Origin: Nitrosopumilus sp.
Lineage (GTDB): Archaea > Thermoproteota > Nitrososphaeria > Nitrososphaerales > Nitrosopumilaceae
Assembly: GCF_025698945.1 (NCBI RefSeq)
Contig: NZ_JAILWM010000002.1
Location: 62,001 to 126,000, forward strand
Direction: 5' to 3'
Length of the DNA stretch: 64,000 nt
Shown here: piece after piece, positions 25,568 to 33,170 of the stretch
Layout of the letters: each line of letters begins with the position of its first letter
Position numbering within the stretch: the first letter of the stretch is position 1
The notes under the pieces: generated by a model
What the model saw: only the letters and a program-made list of their open reading frames with translations
Databases searched by the model: none
Told to the model about the DNA's origin: nothing
Made by a program: the position numbers and the translations under genes

Positions 25568-25918
25568 TTAGATCGTTATACCTAACCAAGCAAAAAAGAC
25601 TTGTTCAGACACATAATTGATTACTCCATACATAATTGCATACCCAATTGTTGACCATAATCTTTTGGATTGAATTGTTTTACTAAGAGTTTTTTTGGTT
25701 TTGTATGCAGATATTGAAGCAACAACAGGGGGTGCTAAAGCAATAATAATTTTTTCAACAATAGTAAGTTCAAAAACTATGGAAATTCCTAAACTAATAA
25801 TCACACCTACAACAAACGATCCGATTAATTTTCCAAGTGGAAACTTCTTCATTATTTGCTTCTGTCGCATAAAGTGCAGATACATCTTTGAGTATTTTAA
25901 CACATTCCAACAATTCAC
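25568..25918 (-). CDS. Small multi-pass membrane protein (116 aa)
   Basis: Three to four hydrophobic helices (LIGSFVVGVIISLGISIVF, IIIALAPPVVASISAY, a later STIGYAIMYGVINYV) make this a polytopic membrane protein. A better start than the first Met may be the later MKKFPLGKLIG, which directly precedes the first helix. Function unknown. Confidence 0.65.
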   Translation of the reverse strand: MNCWNVLKYSKMYLHFMRQKQIMKKFPLGKLIGSFVVGVIISLGISIVFELTIVEKIIIALAPPVVASISAYKTKKTLSKTIQSKRLWSTIGYAIMYGVINYVSEQVFFAWLGITI

Positions 25919-25992
25919 CCTAATAATTCAATAATTTAGGCATAAATTCATGACCCCATAAATCTAATATACTTCAAACAAGATAATTCATT

Positions 25993-26157
25993 GTGGCAAA
26001 AATACAGCGCGTTAAAGCGTATACATACAAAGATCATGACATTTACAAATACAGAATTAATGTACCATCAGATATTATTGAAGAGTTAAAATGGAAAGAA
26101 GGTACCGAAATAGATTTTAAAATTAAAAATAAAAAATTAGAAATATCTAAAAATTAG
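25993..26157 (+). CDS. AbrB/SpoVT-like DNA-binding microprotein
   Basis: A GTG-initiated ORF encodes 54 residues with the swapped-hairpin pattern of AbrB/MazE N-domains: YKYRINVPSDIIEELKWKEG, then TEIDFKIKNKKLEIS. Such proteins are dimeric DNA-binding regulators or antitoxins. The motif TGACCCCATAAA lies 31 nt before its start and recurs twice before the transposase gene. It converges with the winged-helix gene, overlapping by 11 nt. Confidence 0.65.
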   Translation: MAKIQRVKAYTYKDHDIYKYRINVPSDIIEELKWKEGTEIDFKIKNKKLEISKN

Positions 26158-27091
26158 AACCTGCCCATGCTGGAACTTTTTGAGATCTAAATCCTTTATC
26201 ATTTCTGATGTGTTTACTAACAATTCGATTACATTTTGGACATGGAATACCACCTGAAAAAGTCATAACAATAACATCTTCCATTTTGAGATATAATTCA
26301 TTTAAAATACACGCACATTTTTTATTTTTGCATTCAAATTTCACATACACTCCTTCAGGATCTCGTGACGTCATACGTGCTAATTCCTGTAATGAGGAAT
26401 CATGTGAACGCATTGCAGTATCAAATAACAAATTTGTTGTTTTTGTTTTATAATATTGAATTACAGTGTCTTTTTGGGATTCATCTAAAATAGATAATGC
26501 TTGCAATACAGCATTACTTAATGCGTGAATTTCTGAAGATTTTGCCTGATTTACGCCATTTTGTGCTATTTTCCACAGATTAGGTTCACTACTTGTTTCA
26601 GCGTTTTCAACAAGATTTCGGATGAATTCTAAAACGTATCTTTGGATTCCATTATTGATACAGTTTAACAATACAGTTCGTACAAAAAAAGTCATGGGGT
26701 CACTACCTCTTTCAGGTTGGAAAATTTTCTGAAGTATTACGGTTTGGTCTCCCATTACTCGTTTTTCATCAACACTAACAGCTAAAGCCATAAGTTTTCC
26801 TCCATCACTTAATTCATACTTGGAATCTTTTCTTGCAGAATGCTGTGCAACTATCAAAGGAGTAACAAAATTAGTCTTTACAAAAGTTTTGACGTAATCA
26901 TGTGTATCAGTGTAAGGAACACCTGATTTGGCACTAAGTTGTTTTATTGAAATGGGGGAATGAAATTCAAACATAGTGATCAAAACTTCTCTTCGATTTT
27001 TATCCCCTACTTTCAACTTTCCATGTCGTTTTTCTCTTGAAAAAAAAGTAAATCGTTCCATCATCATATAATAATTAACATTTTTATTCAT
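26147..27091 (-). CDS. Winged-helix protein with C-terminal zinc site
   Basis: This 314-residue protein starts with a likely winged helix at about residues 25-105 (NRREVLITMFEFHSPISIKQ; LSAKSGVPYTDTHDYV). A central helical region follows, and then a C-terminal cysteine cluster (CKNKKCAC about 254, CPKC about 285) resembling a zinc ribbon. It may be a DNA-binding regulator. Three Met codons at 9-11 give alternative starts. Two tandem CGACAGTGTCG sites lie just upstream. Confidence 0.65.
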   Translation of the reverse strand: MNKNVNYYMMMERFTFFSREKRHGKLKVGDKNRREVLITMFEFHSPISIKQLSAKSGVPYTDTHDYVKTFVKTNFVTPLIVAQHSARKDSKYELSDGGKLMALAVSVDEKRVMGDQTVILQKIFQPERGSDPMTFFVRTVLLNCINNGIQRYVLEFIRNLVENAETSSEPNLWKIAQNGVNQAKSSEIHALSNAVLQALSILDESQKDTVIQYYKTKTTNLLFDTAMRSHDSSLQELARMTSRDPEGVYVKFECKNKKCACILNELYLKMEDVIVMTFSGGIPCPKCNRIVSKHIRNDKGFRSQKVPAWAGSNF

Positions 27092-27103
27092 TTAAGCATA
27101 GAT

Positions 27104-27156
27104 CATGCAAAATCCGACAGTGTCGAAAAATGCATGCAAAATCCGACAGTGTCGAA
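27104..27156. repeat. Tandem 29-bp-spaced CGACAGTGTCG operators
   Basis: Two copies of CATGCAAAATCCGACAGTGT (each continuing CGAAAA) stand 29 bp apart, starting at 27104 and 27133. Each contains the perfect 5-bp inverted repeat CGACA-G-TGTCG (27115-27125 and 27144-27154). They lie 24-64 bp before the start of the winged-helix gene at 27091, a typical place for operators. Confidence 0.6.
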
Positions 27157-27211
27157 AAGTGATTGAACAGTCGTTATATCTTCTCAAGACTATCAATTAT
27201 TGAGGTGATAA

Positions 27212-27358
27212 TGAGTACAAACCAAACTCCTACAAATTGTAGTTAGTGATCTGAAACATTGTTTGAGGTTTTGTCAATCAGAATCTAGGACAATAATGTT
27301 GAACAGGTCATGAGCTGAAGAACACTAATGCAAGTAGGATGAATTTGGTTTGTACTCA
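27212..27358. other. Long-hairpin element with 15-bp terminal arms
   Basis: TGAGTACAAACCAAA (27212-27226) is the exact reverse complement of the segment at 27344-27358. Inside are further nested pairs: CCTAC/GTAGG (27229-27233/27334-27338), AACATT/AATGTT (27255-27260/27295-27300) and TTGTC/GACAA (27271-27275/27289-27293). The whole 147 nt can form one long hairpin. It could be a structured RNA or a MITE-like element; no coding frame runs through it. No clear target-site duplication is seen. Confidence 0.55.
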
Positions 27359-27370
27359 AATCATATAAAA

Positions 27371-27422
27371 TTATGGGTGTTTTTATGACCCCATAATGTT
27401 TATATAATTATGACCCCATAAA
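27371..27422 (+). promoter_or_regulatory. Transposase promoter flanked by TGACCCCATAA repeats
   Basis: TGACCCCATAA occurs at 27386-27396 and 27411-27422, with an inverted partial copy TTATGGG at 27371-27377. Between the two direct copies is a good TATA box, GTTTATATAA (27398-27407), about 20-29 nt before the transposase start. The same TGACCCCATAAA is found at 25951-25962 before the AbrB-like gene. A shared repressor site over the promoter is likely. Confidence 0.55.
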
Positions 27423-27426
27423 GAAG

Positions 27427-28551
27427 GTGTTGAAAGACGAGAAAAATCAAAGACAAGAAAAGGGAAAACAGATAGCACTAAAATCAGATCTAATCAGAAT
27501 ATCAGACTATCATTATCAGGTACATTCCCAGACAACAAACAGGGATTACCATGTTATCAAATCAGATGGAGTATGGCATTGTGATTGCCCAGACCACAGA
27601 TTCCGCAAAGTCTGTTGTAAACACATTCACGCAATAGAATTTTCACTCAAAATCAGAGAAGAAGTTAGAGAGAAAAACAAGGTAACTATTGAGCCTGTTA
27701 GTGTAGATTCATGCAGATTCTGCAAGAGTAAAAACATCAAGAAATACGGTGTAAGACGAAACAAACACACAGCAATTCAGAGATTCTCATGTTCAGACTG
27801 TCACAAAACATTCTCAATGAATCTAGGTTTTGAGAAGATGAAGCATAACCCAAAAGGGATTACTACTGCAATGCAACTATACTTTTCAGGCGAGTCACTA
27901 AGAAACGTGGCTAAATCACTCAAACTCTTAGGCATGGATGTAACCCATCAGACAGTCTACAACTGGATTAACAAATACACCAAACTCATGAACCAATACT
28001 TAGACAAGATAGTACCGCAAGTCGGGGATGCATGGAGAGCCGATGAAGTTTATGTCAAGATTCGTGGTGAGTTGAAATATGTATTTGCAATGATGGATGA
28101 TGAGACAAGATTCTGGATTGCACAGGAAGTAGCAGATAGAAAAGAAGGTCATGATGCAAGTACCTTACTGCAAAAATCAAAAGATGTAACAAAAACAAAA
28201 CCAAAAGTGTTCATTACTGATGGTTTAGAATCATATCACAAAGCATACAAGAAAGAGTTTTGGACATTGAAAAGATTGAATCGAACTCTACACATTAGAC
28301 ATATTCACTTACAGGGAGATATGAACAACAACAAAATGGAGAGGTTGAATGGTGAAATCAGAGATAGAGAAAAAGTAATGAGAGGAATAAAGAAAAAAGA
28401 TTCCGTTACACTAACTGGTTATCAGTTATTTCATAATTACATCAGACCACATAGTGCATTAGATAACATGACACCAAGTGAGAAATGTGGAATTACAATT
28501 AATGGAGATAACAAATGGATTACATTAATTCAAAATGCGAGTAAAGATTAG
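27427..28551 (+). mobile_element. DDE transposase with N-terminal SWIM zinc finger (IS6-like)
   Basis: This 374-residue protein has three parts. First is a SWIM-type zinc finger at 52-66 (CDC...CCKH). Next comes a second zinc ribbon (C96, C99, C122, C125) with an adjoining HTH-like region (DVTHQTVYNWINKY). Last is an RNase-H-like DDE domain with candidate catalytic residues D206 (RADEVYV), D265 (ITDGLESY) and E305 (KMERLNGE). The DDE part resembles IS6/IS240 transposases. The start is GTG, or the following TTG. Reading ends 5 nt before a convergent gene, and no terminal inverted repeats are seen. Confidence 0.85.
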
Positions 28552-28555
28552 GAGA

Positions 28556-28831
28556 TTAAAATTGACGATGGTTTCTATGTTGTTCTAAGCCATGAGTGTT
28601 GATGGATATGATGTATACTTTTTGTTCATCTTTCTTAATCACATAATTTACTGGCATTTCCATTGTTTCTTTTGTTTCATCATATTCATCAACAATATCA
28701 TACTCAAAGTCTTCAGTAATGTCTGCATTATTTAAAATAAAATCAATCCAATCAGATACAAAACTTCTTGCATCCCTTTCTAACTTCATAAATTGAAGAA
28801 GAAATTTTTTAGTGTAGGCTAGAGTCCACAA
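28556..28831 (-). CDS. Probable RelE/ParE-like toxin
   Basis: This 91-residue protein starts MWTLAYTKKFLLQFMKLERD, similar to the opening strand and helix of RelE/ParE toxins, and later has KVYIISINTH like the family's last strands. It overlaps the upstream 74-residue gene by 23 nt, the normal order antitoxin-toxin. Active-site residues of RelE ribonucleases are not clearly conserved, so the toxin call rests on size, fold pattern and gene order. Confidence 0.5.
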   Translation of the reverse strand: MWTLAYTKKFLLQFMKLERDARSFVSDWIDFILNNADITEDFEYDIVDEYDETKETMEMPVNYVIKKDEQKVYIISINTHGLEQHRNHRQF

Positions 28832-29033
28832 GTTGTTCTATTCCAGCCAAGTAGGATTTTGCTTCTAGTATAGAGCCCTCAAAAACAATATCAGTTGTAT
28901 TGTTTTCTAAAGCATCAACGAACTGTTTCTGTTCTTCAATTTGCGCTGGAGTAAATACAAGTTTCACTACACGTTGCGAATTGTTTTGATACATAGTCTC
29001 AAAGTTACCAAATTCGGATTTAAACGTTACCAC
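28809..29033 (-). CDS. Probable antitoxin partner
   Basis: This 74-residue acidic protein has a beta-rich start and a helical end (FTPAQIEEQKQFVDALENN). It is encoded directly before and overlapping the RelE-like gene. A perfect inverted repeat lies 3 nt before its start codon, as expected for an autoregulated antitoxin. I do not recognise its DNA-binding family. Confidence 0.5.
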   Translation of the reverse strand: MVTFKSEFGNFETMYQNNSQRVVKLVFTPAQIEEQKQFVDALENNTTDIVFEGSILEAKSYLAGIEQLVDSSLH

Positions 29034-29036
29034 AAT

Positions 29037-29055
29037 TACCGTACAAAGTACGGTA
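29037..29055 (-). promoter_or_regulatory. Operator-like perfect inverted repeat before TA pair
   Basis: TACCGTAC-AAA-GTACGGTA is a perfect 8-bp inverted repeat with a 3-bp spacer, 3 nt upstream of the antitoxin ATG. It shares GTACGGTACCA with the inverted repeat at the radA start. Its position suits autoregulation. Confidence 0.55.
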
Positions 29056-29131
29056 CCACCTAAAACAATAACCCATTAGACATAACTCATAACCCATTCA
29101 TAATTCATACTCATAGGCATACCCTACACCA

Positions 29132-29339
29132 CCCCCCTAGGGGGGCGGACGACCATTATGAAGTATGTAAAAAGCATGTAATTCTGAAACATGCATGTTT
29201 CAGAAAATGTTTGTTCATTTGAACAAACAAAATCTGTTTTAGATCGTACCTACGCCTAGTGCGGTACTGCTGAAAATCATATCAACCGACTTTTTACGCC
29301 TAGCGTATCAACCGTAGGCTTTACAGAACCTGTTTTAGA
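29132..29339. repeat. Palindrome cluster in a 344-bp gene-free stretch
   Basis: The gap 29034-29377 contains no convincing ORF but many symmetric elements. CCCCCCTAGGGGGG (29132-29145) is a perfect palindrome. The 24-bp palindrome centred at 29193/29194 (29182-29205) has half-site TTCTGAAACATG. TGTTTGTTC/GAACAAACA (29208-29216/29221-29229) is a hairpin with 4-nt loop. TACGCctaGCGTA lies at 29295-29307. Direct repeats are TACGCCTAG (29251, 29295), ATCAACCG (29281, 29307) and CTGTTTTAGA (29234, 29330). It may be a mobile-element end, an attachment site or regulatory DNA. Confidence 0.55.
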
Positions 29340-29377
29340 AAATGATCGCAACTTGATAAAATTCTAATAATAATTGA

Positions 29378-29560
29378 CTATCGTCTCTTTCTTCTTTGGC
29401 CCGGTTTGTTTTGTCCTGGGAATCTACCAAGAACAAATCGTTTTTTGAAGTTGCTCTTATTTCTAAGACTAGAGTTTGTACCTACAATCTTTCTTCCTTC
29501 AACCTTTGGAGTTTGTCCTCTTACTTTACCTGCTTTGGTAAGTGAACCGTGTGTTGCCAT
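29378..29560 (-). CDS. rps30e: Ribosomal protein S30e
   Basis: This 60-residue basic protein begins THGSLTKAGKVRGQTPKVEG, the hallmark of S30e, and ends in RRKRR. It is a small-subunit protein. The single-copy stand-alone form, without ubiquitin-like fusion, is the archaeal type. Confidence 0.93.
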   Translation of the reverse strand: MATHGSLTKAGKVRGQTPKVEGRKIVGTNSSLRNKSNFKKRFVLGRFPGQNKPGQRRKRR

Positions 29561-29601
29561 GTGATAATATTACCATTTAGTGAATTTATGTATTTGTATA
29601 A

Positions 29602-31335
29602 CTACCAGTACTTGGCTTTAACAGTATCAATAACTTGTTCGTGTTCCTTGCTCTTTCTGCGTGCATATCTTTCCATTGCACCTAATGGAACACCGCCAAG
29701 AGATCTTGCTATTGCATTAAAGAAGTATCTCTGTGGTCCTTTAGAACCAGTCTTAGTCATGAATTTTTGAATACCATATTTGAAATTGTGTTGCCATGTC
29801 TTATAGAGAACACCCAATTGAGCAGGAGTCATTTCATTTCCAATGTTAAAGAAATCAGATTTTTCTAATAGTCCAATTGGGACAAATGTGAGTGCTGTTG
29901 CAGTAAACATTGAATCAGGTTGTTCATGTTCTAATTCACTAATTAGGCGAATAGTCTCCCATGAATCTTCAGGAGTTTCATCATTATCAAGACCCATAAT
30001 CAAAGTGAATGCAGGAATCCAGTAATCCTGATTCAAGGTCTTGACACCCTCTTTTACAACCCAATGCCATTCATCTGGCGAGTATGGTGCAAGTTTTCTA
30101 TCTGCGTATTTACCAATTAATCTAAGACTGCCAGTTTCAAATCCAGCTTGGACACCAATCATGTTGTCAGGACCAGCCTTCATGATTTTAGAAAGATTTG
30201 GAATTAATTTTTCATCGGCTATAGCTCCTGCCAAAGTTCCATGTGTAGGATTTGTATGTTCAACCCCTGTAGACATGATTGCGGTGAATAATTCTTCTAG
30301 TGCTTCTCTGTTTGGCTCCATGCCTTTTGCAGTACGCGGATCCATTCCATAAACAAAGATATCATCACTGTGAATCCATGCAGATTTAGAACCACCTTTC
30401 TTCATGTTAATTTCAATTTCTCTTTTTACTTTTTCTGGAGGATAGTATCTCAATGATCTTAATGTAACATCACAGAATTTACATCCCCTACCACAACCGC
30501 GCATTACTTCAACCATTCCATGCATACTTGGTTCTACGATATCAGGAATCTCTTCTAATTCGGGTCTATCCCAGAAATTTACAAATCTTCCATGTAGTTT
30601 CTTTCCATTTCTTTCAAATTCTTTAATGTTAACTTTAAAGTCACTTCGTTTTCTGAAAGGATCCATATTTTCAAAATCACCATTAATCAAATAGTTGAAG
30701 AATCTACCTGCATGTCCATCAATTTCTGGAGCAATGCCTCCAAGTTCTCCCTCCAAAATAGCATAAATTCCAAATTCTTCGATTTTTTCTGGATCATAAT
30801 TGTATTGCCAAGTTCCTGAAGCACCAGAAATTACTTTGGCTTTACTTCCAGTTTTTGCTTTTGCAGCTTTAATTCGATGATGGAGTTCTGTATTATAATA
30901 TTCATCATAAGACATTTGTTTTCTACCATAAGTGAATGTCATTGTTACAGGACCCATTCCAAGTGGATCCATCTCATAAGTTCCAATGACTTCAGTTTGA
31001 GGTCCAATGAACTGCTCAATATGATCAGGATGAGCAACCACAACATCTTGTCTACTAAAACCATCTCGAAGTAAACCAGCTTCTAATTTTCTCAAGCCGT
31101 ATGGAGCATAATTTGCAACACCGTTTGTGTGAGGGATATAATTACAAATAAAATCAAACAAAATTTTTGGAGTTACTTGTTTTCCAAGAATCTTGTACCA
31201 AAAACTACTCTTATCTCGATTTGGGTCTATTGCCGGAGCACATCCAAAAAATGTCGCTAATGACAAACCACGATATGGCGACATTAATGTTCTATCAGCA
31301 GTTAACACTATCTTTGGAGTTCCCATACCCTTCAA
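29602..31335 (-). CDS. B12-binding / radical SAM protein
   Basis: This 577-residue protein has a cobalamin-binding-like N-terminal half (LATFFGCAPAI; RQDVVVAHPDHIEQF). A radical SAM core follows, with CGRGCKFCDVTLRS at about residue 276 and RYYPPEKVKREI after it. The family (archaeal B12-binding radical SAM proteins) includes methyltransferases and other modifying enzymes, but no substrate is known for this group. It appears to be monocistronic, 41 nt upstream of S30e. Confidence 0.85.
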   Translation of the reverse strand: MKGMGTPKIVLTADRTLMSPYRGLSLATFFGCAPAIDPNRDKSSFWYKILGKQVTPKILFDFICNYIPHTNGVANYAPYGLRKLEAGLLRDGFSRQDVVVAHPDHIEQFIGPQTEVIGTYEMDPLGMGPVTMTFTYGRKQMSYDEYYNTELHHRIKAAKAKTGSKAKVISGASGTWQYNYDPEKIEEFGIYAILEGELGGIAPEIDGHAGRFFNYLINGDFENMDPFRKRSDFKVNIKEFERNGKKLHGRFVNFWDRPELEEIPDIVEPSMHGMVEVMRGCGRGCKFCDVTLRSLRYYPPEKVKREIEINMKKGGSKSAWIHSDDIFVYGMDPRTAKGMEPNREALEELFTAIMSTGVEHTNPTHGTLAGAIADEKLIPNLSKIMKAGPDNMIGVQAGFETGSLRLIGKYADRKLAPYSPDEWHWVVKEGVKTLNQDYWIPAFTLIMGLDNDETPEDSWETIRLISELEHEQPDSMFTATALTFVPIGLLEKSDFFNIGNEMTPAQLGVLYKTWQHNFKYGIQKFMTKTGSKGPQRYFFNAIARSLGGVPLGAMERYARRKSKEHEQVIDTVKAKYW

Positions 31336-31377
31336 CGAAATAATTTTATGATTTATTTTAAACCTTGCTAGTCAAAC

Positions 31378-32196
31378 TTAATAATTTTCTAAAATTCCAG
31401 CCTTATTCCTGTGAAAATAACCAAATTCTTTATTTTTTGATAAATGTTCCCCATCAAAGACAGTCCCATCTCTGCAAACTAGATCTTCACCAACACAACA
31501 GCTTCCACAAATACCAACTCCGCATTTCATCATTCTTTCAAGACTTGCCTGTACGAATAAGCCTCTGGAATGAGCTGATTGTACCGTCTTGTACATCATT
31601 ACTTCAGGCCCGCAAGTATAGATGCCATCAAATTTTGTTTCATTAACAAGTTTTTCAACCAAATCAGTAACAAAACCTTTTTCACCATAACTGCCATCAT
31701 CAGTTGAAACAATTACTTTGTGAGGGTTTTTTTCTAAAAGTTCATTTGCCAACTTTTCAAAGAATACTTCATCTTTTGTTTTTGCGCCAATTAGAACAGT
31801 GACATCATCAGTTGGTTTAACAAATGTAAGTAATCGCATCATTGGAACAAGTCCAGTTCCACCACCAACTAACAACAATCTACCTTCTTTAAGATCAAAA
31901 GAATTGCCATAAGGACCACGAATTCCTATTTGTTCTCCTTTTTTGATATTAAATAACCCAGTAGAAGCTGGTCCGTGTTTTCTAACAGTAAATGCTGCTT
32001 TTCCTGAATCTTTAGAAATCATCACACTCATTGGCAACTCATTAATACCAGGAATCCAAACCATTGCAAATTGTCCAGGTAAGACATCAGACATTATTTC
32101 ATCGGAGAAAACCAAAGTTCTAACAGTTGGTGTTTCGTCAATTACTTTCTCAATGGTTACAATTGTTGGGTGATTATGATTTCTTTGCAAGTCCAA
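31378..32196 (-). CDS. pyrK: Dihydroorotate dehydrogenase electron-transfer subunit
   Basis: This 272-residue protein is a ferredoxin-reductase-like PyrK. It has an FAD domain (LPGQFAMVWIPG), an NAD domain (LLLVGGGTGLVPMMRLL at about 107) and the C-terminal [2Fe-2S] cysteines CGVGICGSCCVG...C. It passes electrons from PyrD to NAD+ in pyrimidine synthesis. Its start lies 23 nt inside pyrD, so the two are made as a complex. Confidence 0.92.
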   Translation of the reverse strand: MDLQRNHNHPTIVTIEKVIDETPTVRTLVFSDEIMSDVLPGQFAMVWIPGINELPMSVMISKDSGKAAFTVRKHGPASTGLFNIKKGEQIGIRGPYGNSFDLKEGRLLLVGGGTGLVPMMRLLTFVKPTDDVTVLIGAKTKDEVFFEKLANELLEKNPHKVIVSTDDGSYGEKGFVTDLVEKLVNETKFDGIYTCGPEVMMYKTVQSAHSRGLFVQASLERMMKCGVGICGSCCVGEDLVCRDGTVFDGEHLSKNKEFGYFHRNKAGILENY

Positions 32197-33085
32197 CCAT
32201 CTCCTTAATTGTAGAAAATTCTTTTCTTTTCATATATTGAATAATTCCATCATTAATCTCATCAAAAACTTGAATCCAATTATCACCTATTGCACTACCC
32301 AATTGAATCCCAGAAGCACCTGCTAAGAAAAATTCAATTGCATCTTCCCATGTAGATATTCCACCACAACCAATTATTGGAATATCATATTTTGAAGAAA
32401 TTTCATAAACACATCTTAATGCAATTGGTTTAATTGGAGTTCCCGATAATCCTCCAAATTTATTACTCAAAATTGGTCTTTGTGTTTCAGTATCAATTGC
32501 CATTGCCCTAACAGTATTAATTGCAGTAATAGCATCTATTCCAGACTCAATTGCAGTGCCCACAGTTTCAAGATAGTGAGTTGTACCTAAACCAACTTTT
32601 GCTATAACCGGAACATTTGTGGTATTTTTTACTGCAGTCACAATTTTTTTTACCAATTCAGGATCATCTCCAACTTCTAGACCAACTTTGGCAACATGGG
32701 GACATGATAAATTCAATTCATACGCAGTAACTTTACAATTTTCAAACTGTTTTACCATCATCTCAAAGTCTCCAGGAATTGAACCAACCAAACTTACAAT
32801 TATTGGAACGTCCTTGTTTGGTTCAATCATTTTTGCAAAATTAGGGGCACCAGGATTTGAGAGTCCAACAGCATTAATCCAACCGCCTCCCTTTACACTA
32901 AAGATAGTAGGATTTGGATAACCTTCCCATGGTTCTGTACTCAAAGATTTTGTAACAACGGCTCCAGCTCCAGAACGATAAAGTCGATTAAAAACATCCA
33001 AAGAAATGCCTAAAATTCCTGAAGCCAACATCACAGGTCTCTTTAGATGAATTTGACCTATGGAAGTTTCAAGACTAGGTTCCAC
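32174..33085 (-). CDS. pyrD: Dihydroorotate dehydrogenase catalytic subunit (class 1B)
   Basis: This 303-residue TIM barrel has FMN and substrate residues typical of class 1B PyrD. NAVGLSNPG (about 72), ELNLSCPHV (about 125, with the catalytic Cys in SCP) and GCGGISTWEDAIEFFLAGA (about 246) are visible. It oxidises dihydroorotate to orotate. The next gene encodes its PyrK partner. Confidence 0.93.
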   Translation of the reverse strand: MEPSLETSIGQIHLKRPVMLASGILGISLDVFNRLYRSGAGAVVTKSLSTEPWEGYPNPTIFSVKGGGWINAVGLSNPGAPNFAKMIEPNKDVPIIVSLVGSIPGDFEMMVKQFENCKVTAYELNLSCPHVAKVGLEVGDDPELVKKIVTAVKNTTNVPVIAKVGLGTTHYLETVGTAIESGIDAITAINTVRAMAIDTETQRPILSNKFGGLSGTPIKPIALRCVYEISSKYDIPIIGCGGISTWEDAIEFFLAGASGIQLGSAIGDNWIQVFDEINDGIIQYMKRKEFSTIKEMVGLAKKS

Positions 33086-33170
33086 TTTGATTAATGAACT
33101 TAGTTTGGGATATAATAGTTGATTTGCTCATCTGGTACCTTTTTTAAAGGTGACTTAGATTGTACTAGTC

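Noticed and set aside
27104-27156. Possible CRISPR repeats
   Set aside because: There are only two units with a 29-bp period and no unique spacer between them, and no cas gene is near.
27212-27358. Possible box C/D guide RNA
   Set aside because: CTGA and TGATAATGA-like words occur, but not in the C-D'-C'-D order or spacing, and the 15-bp terminal arms are too long.
27371-28600. Terminal inverted repeats of an insertion sequence
   Set aside because: The TTATGGG/CCCATAA words are only on the left side; no partner is found to the right of the transposase gene.
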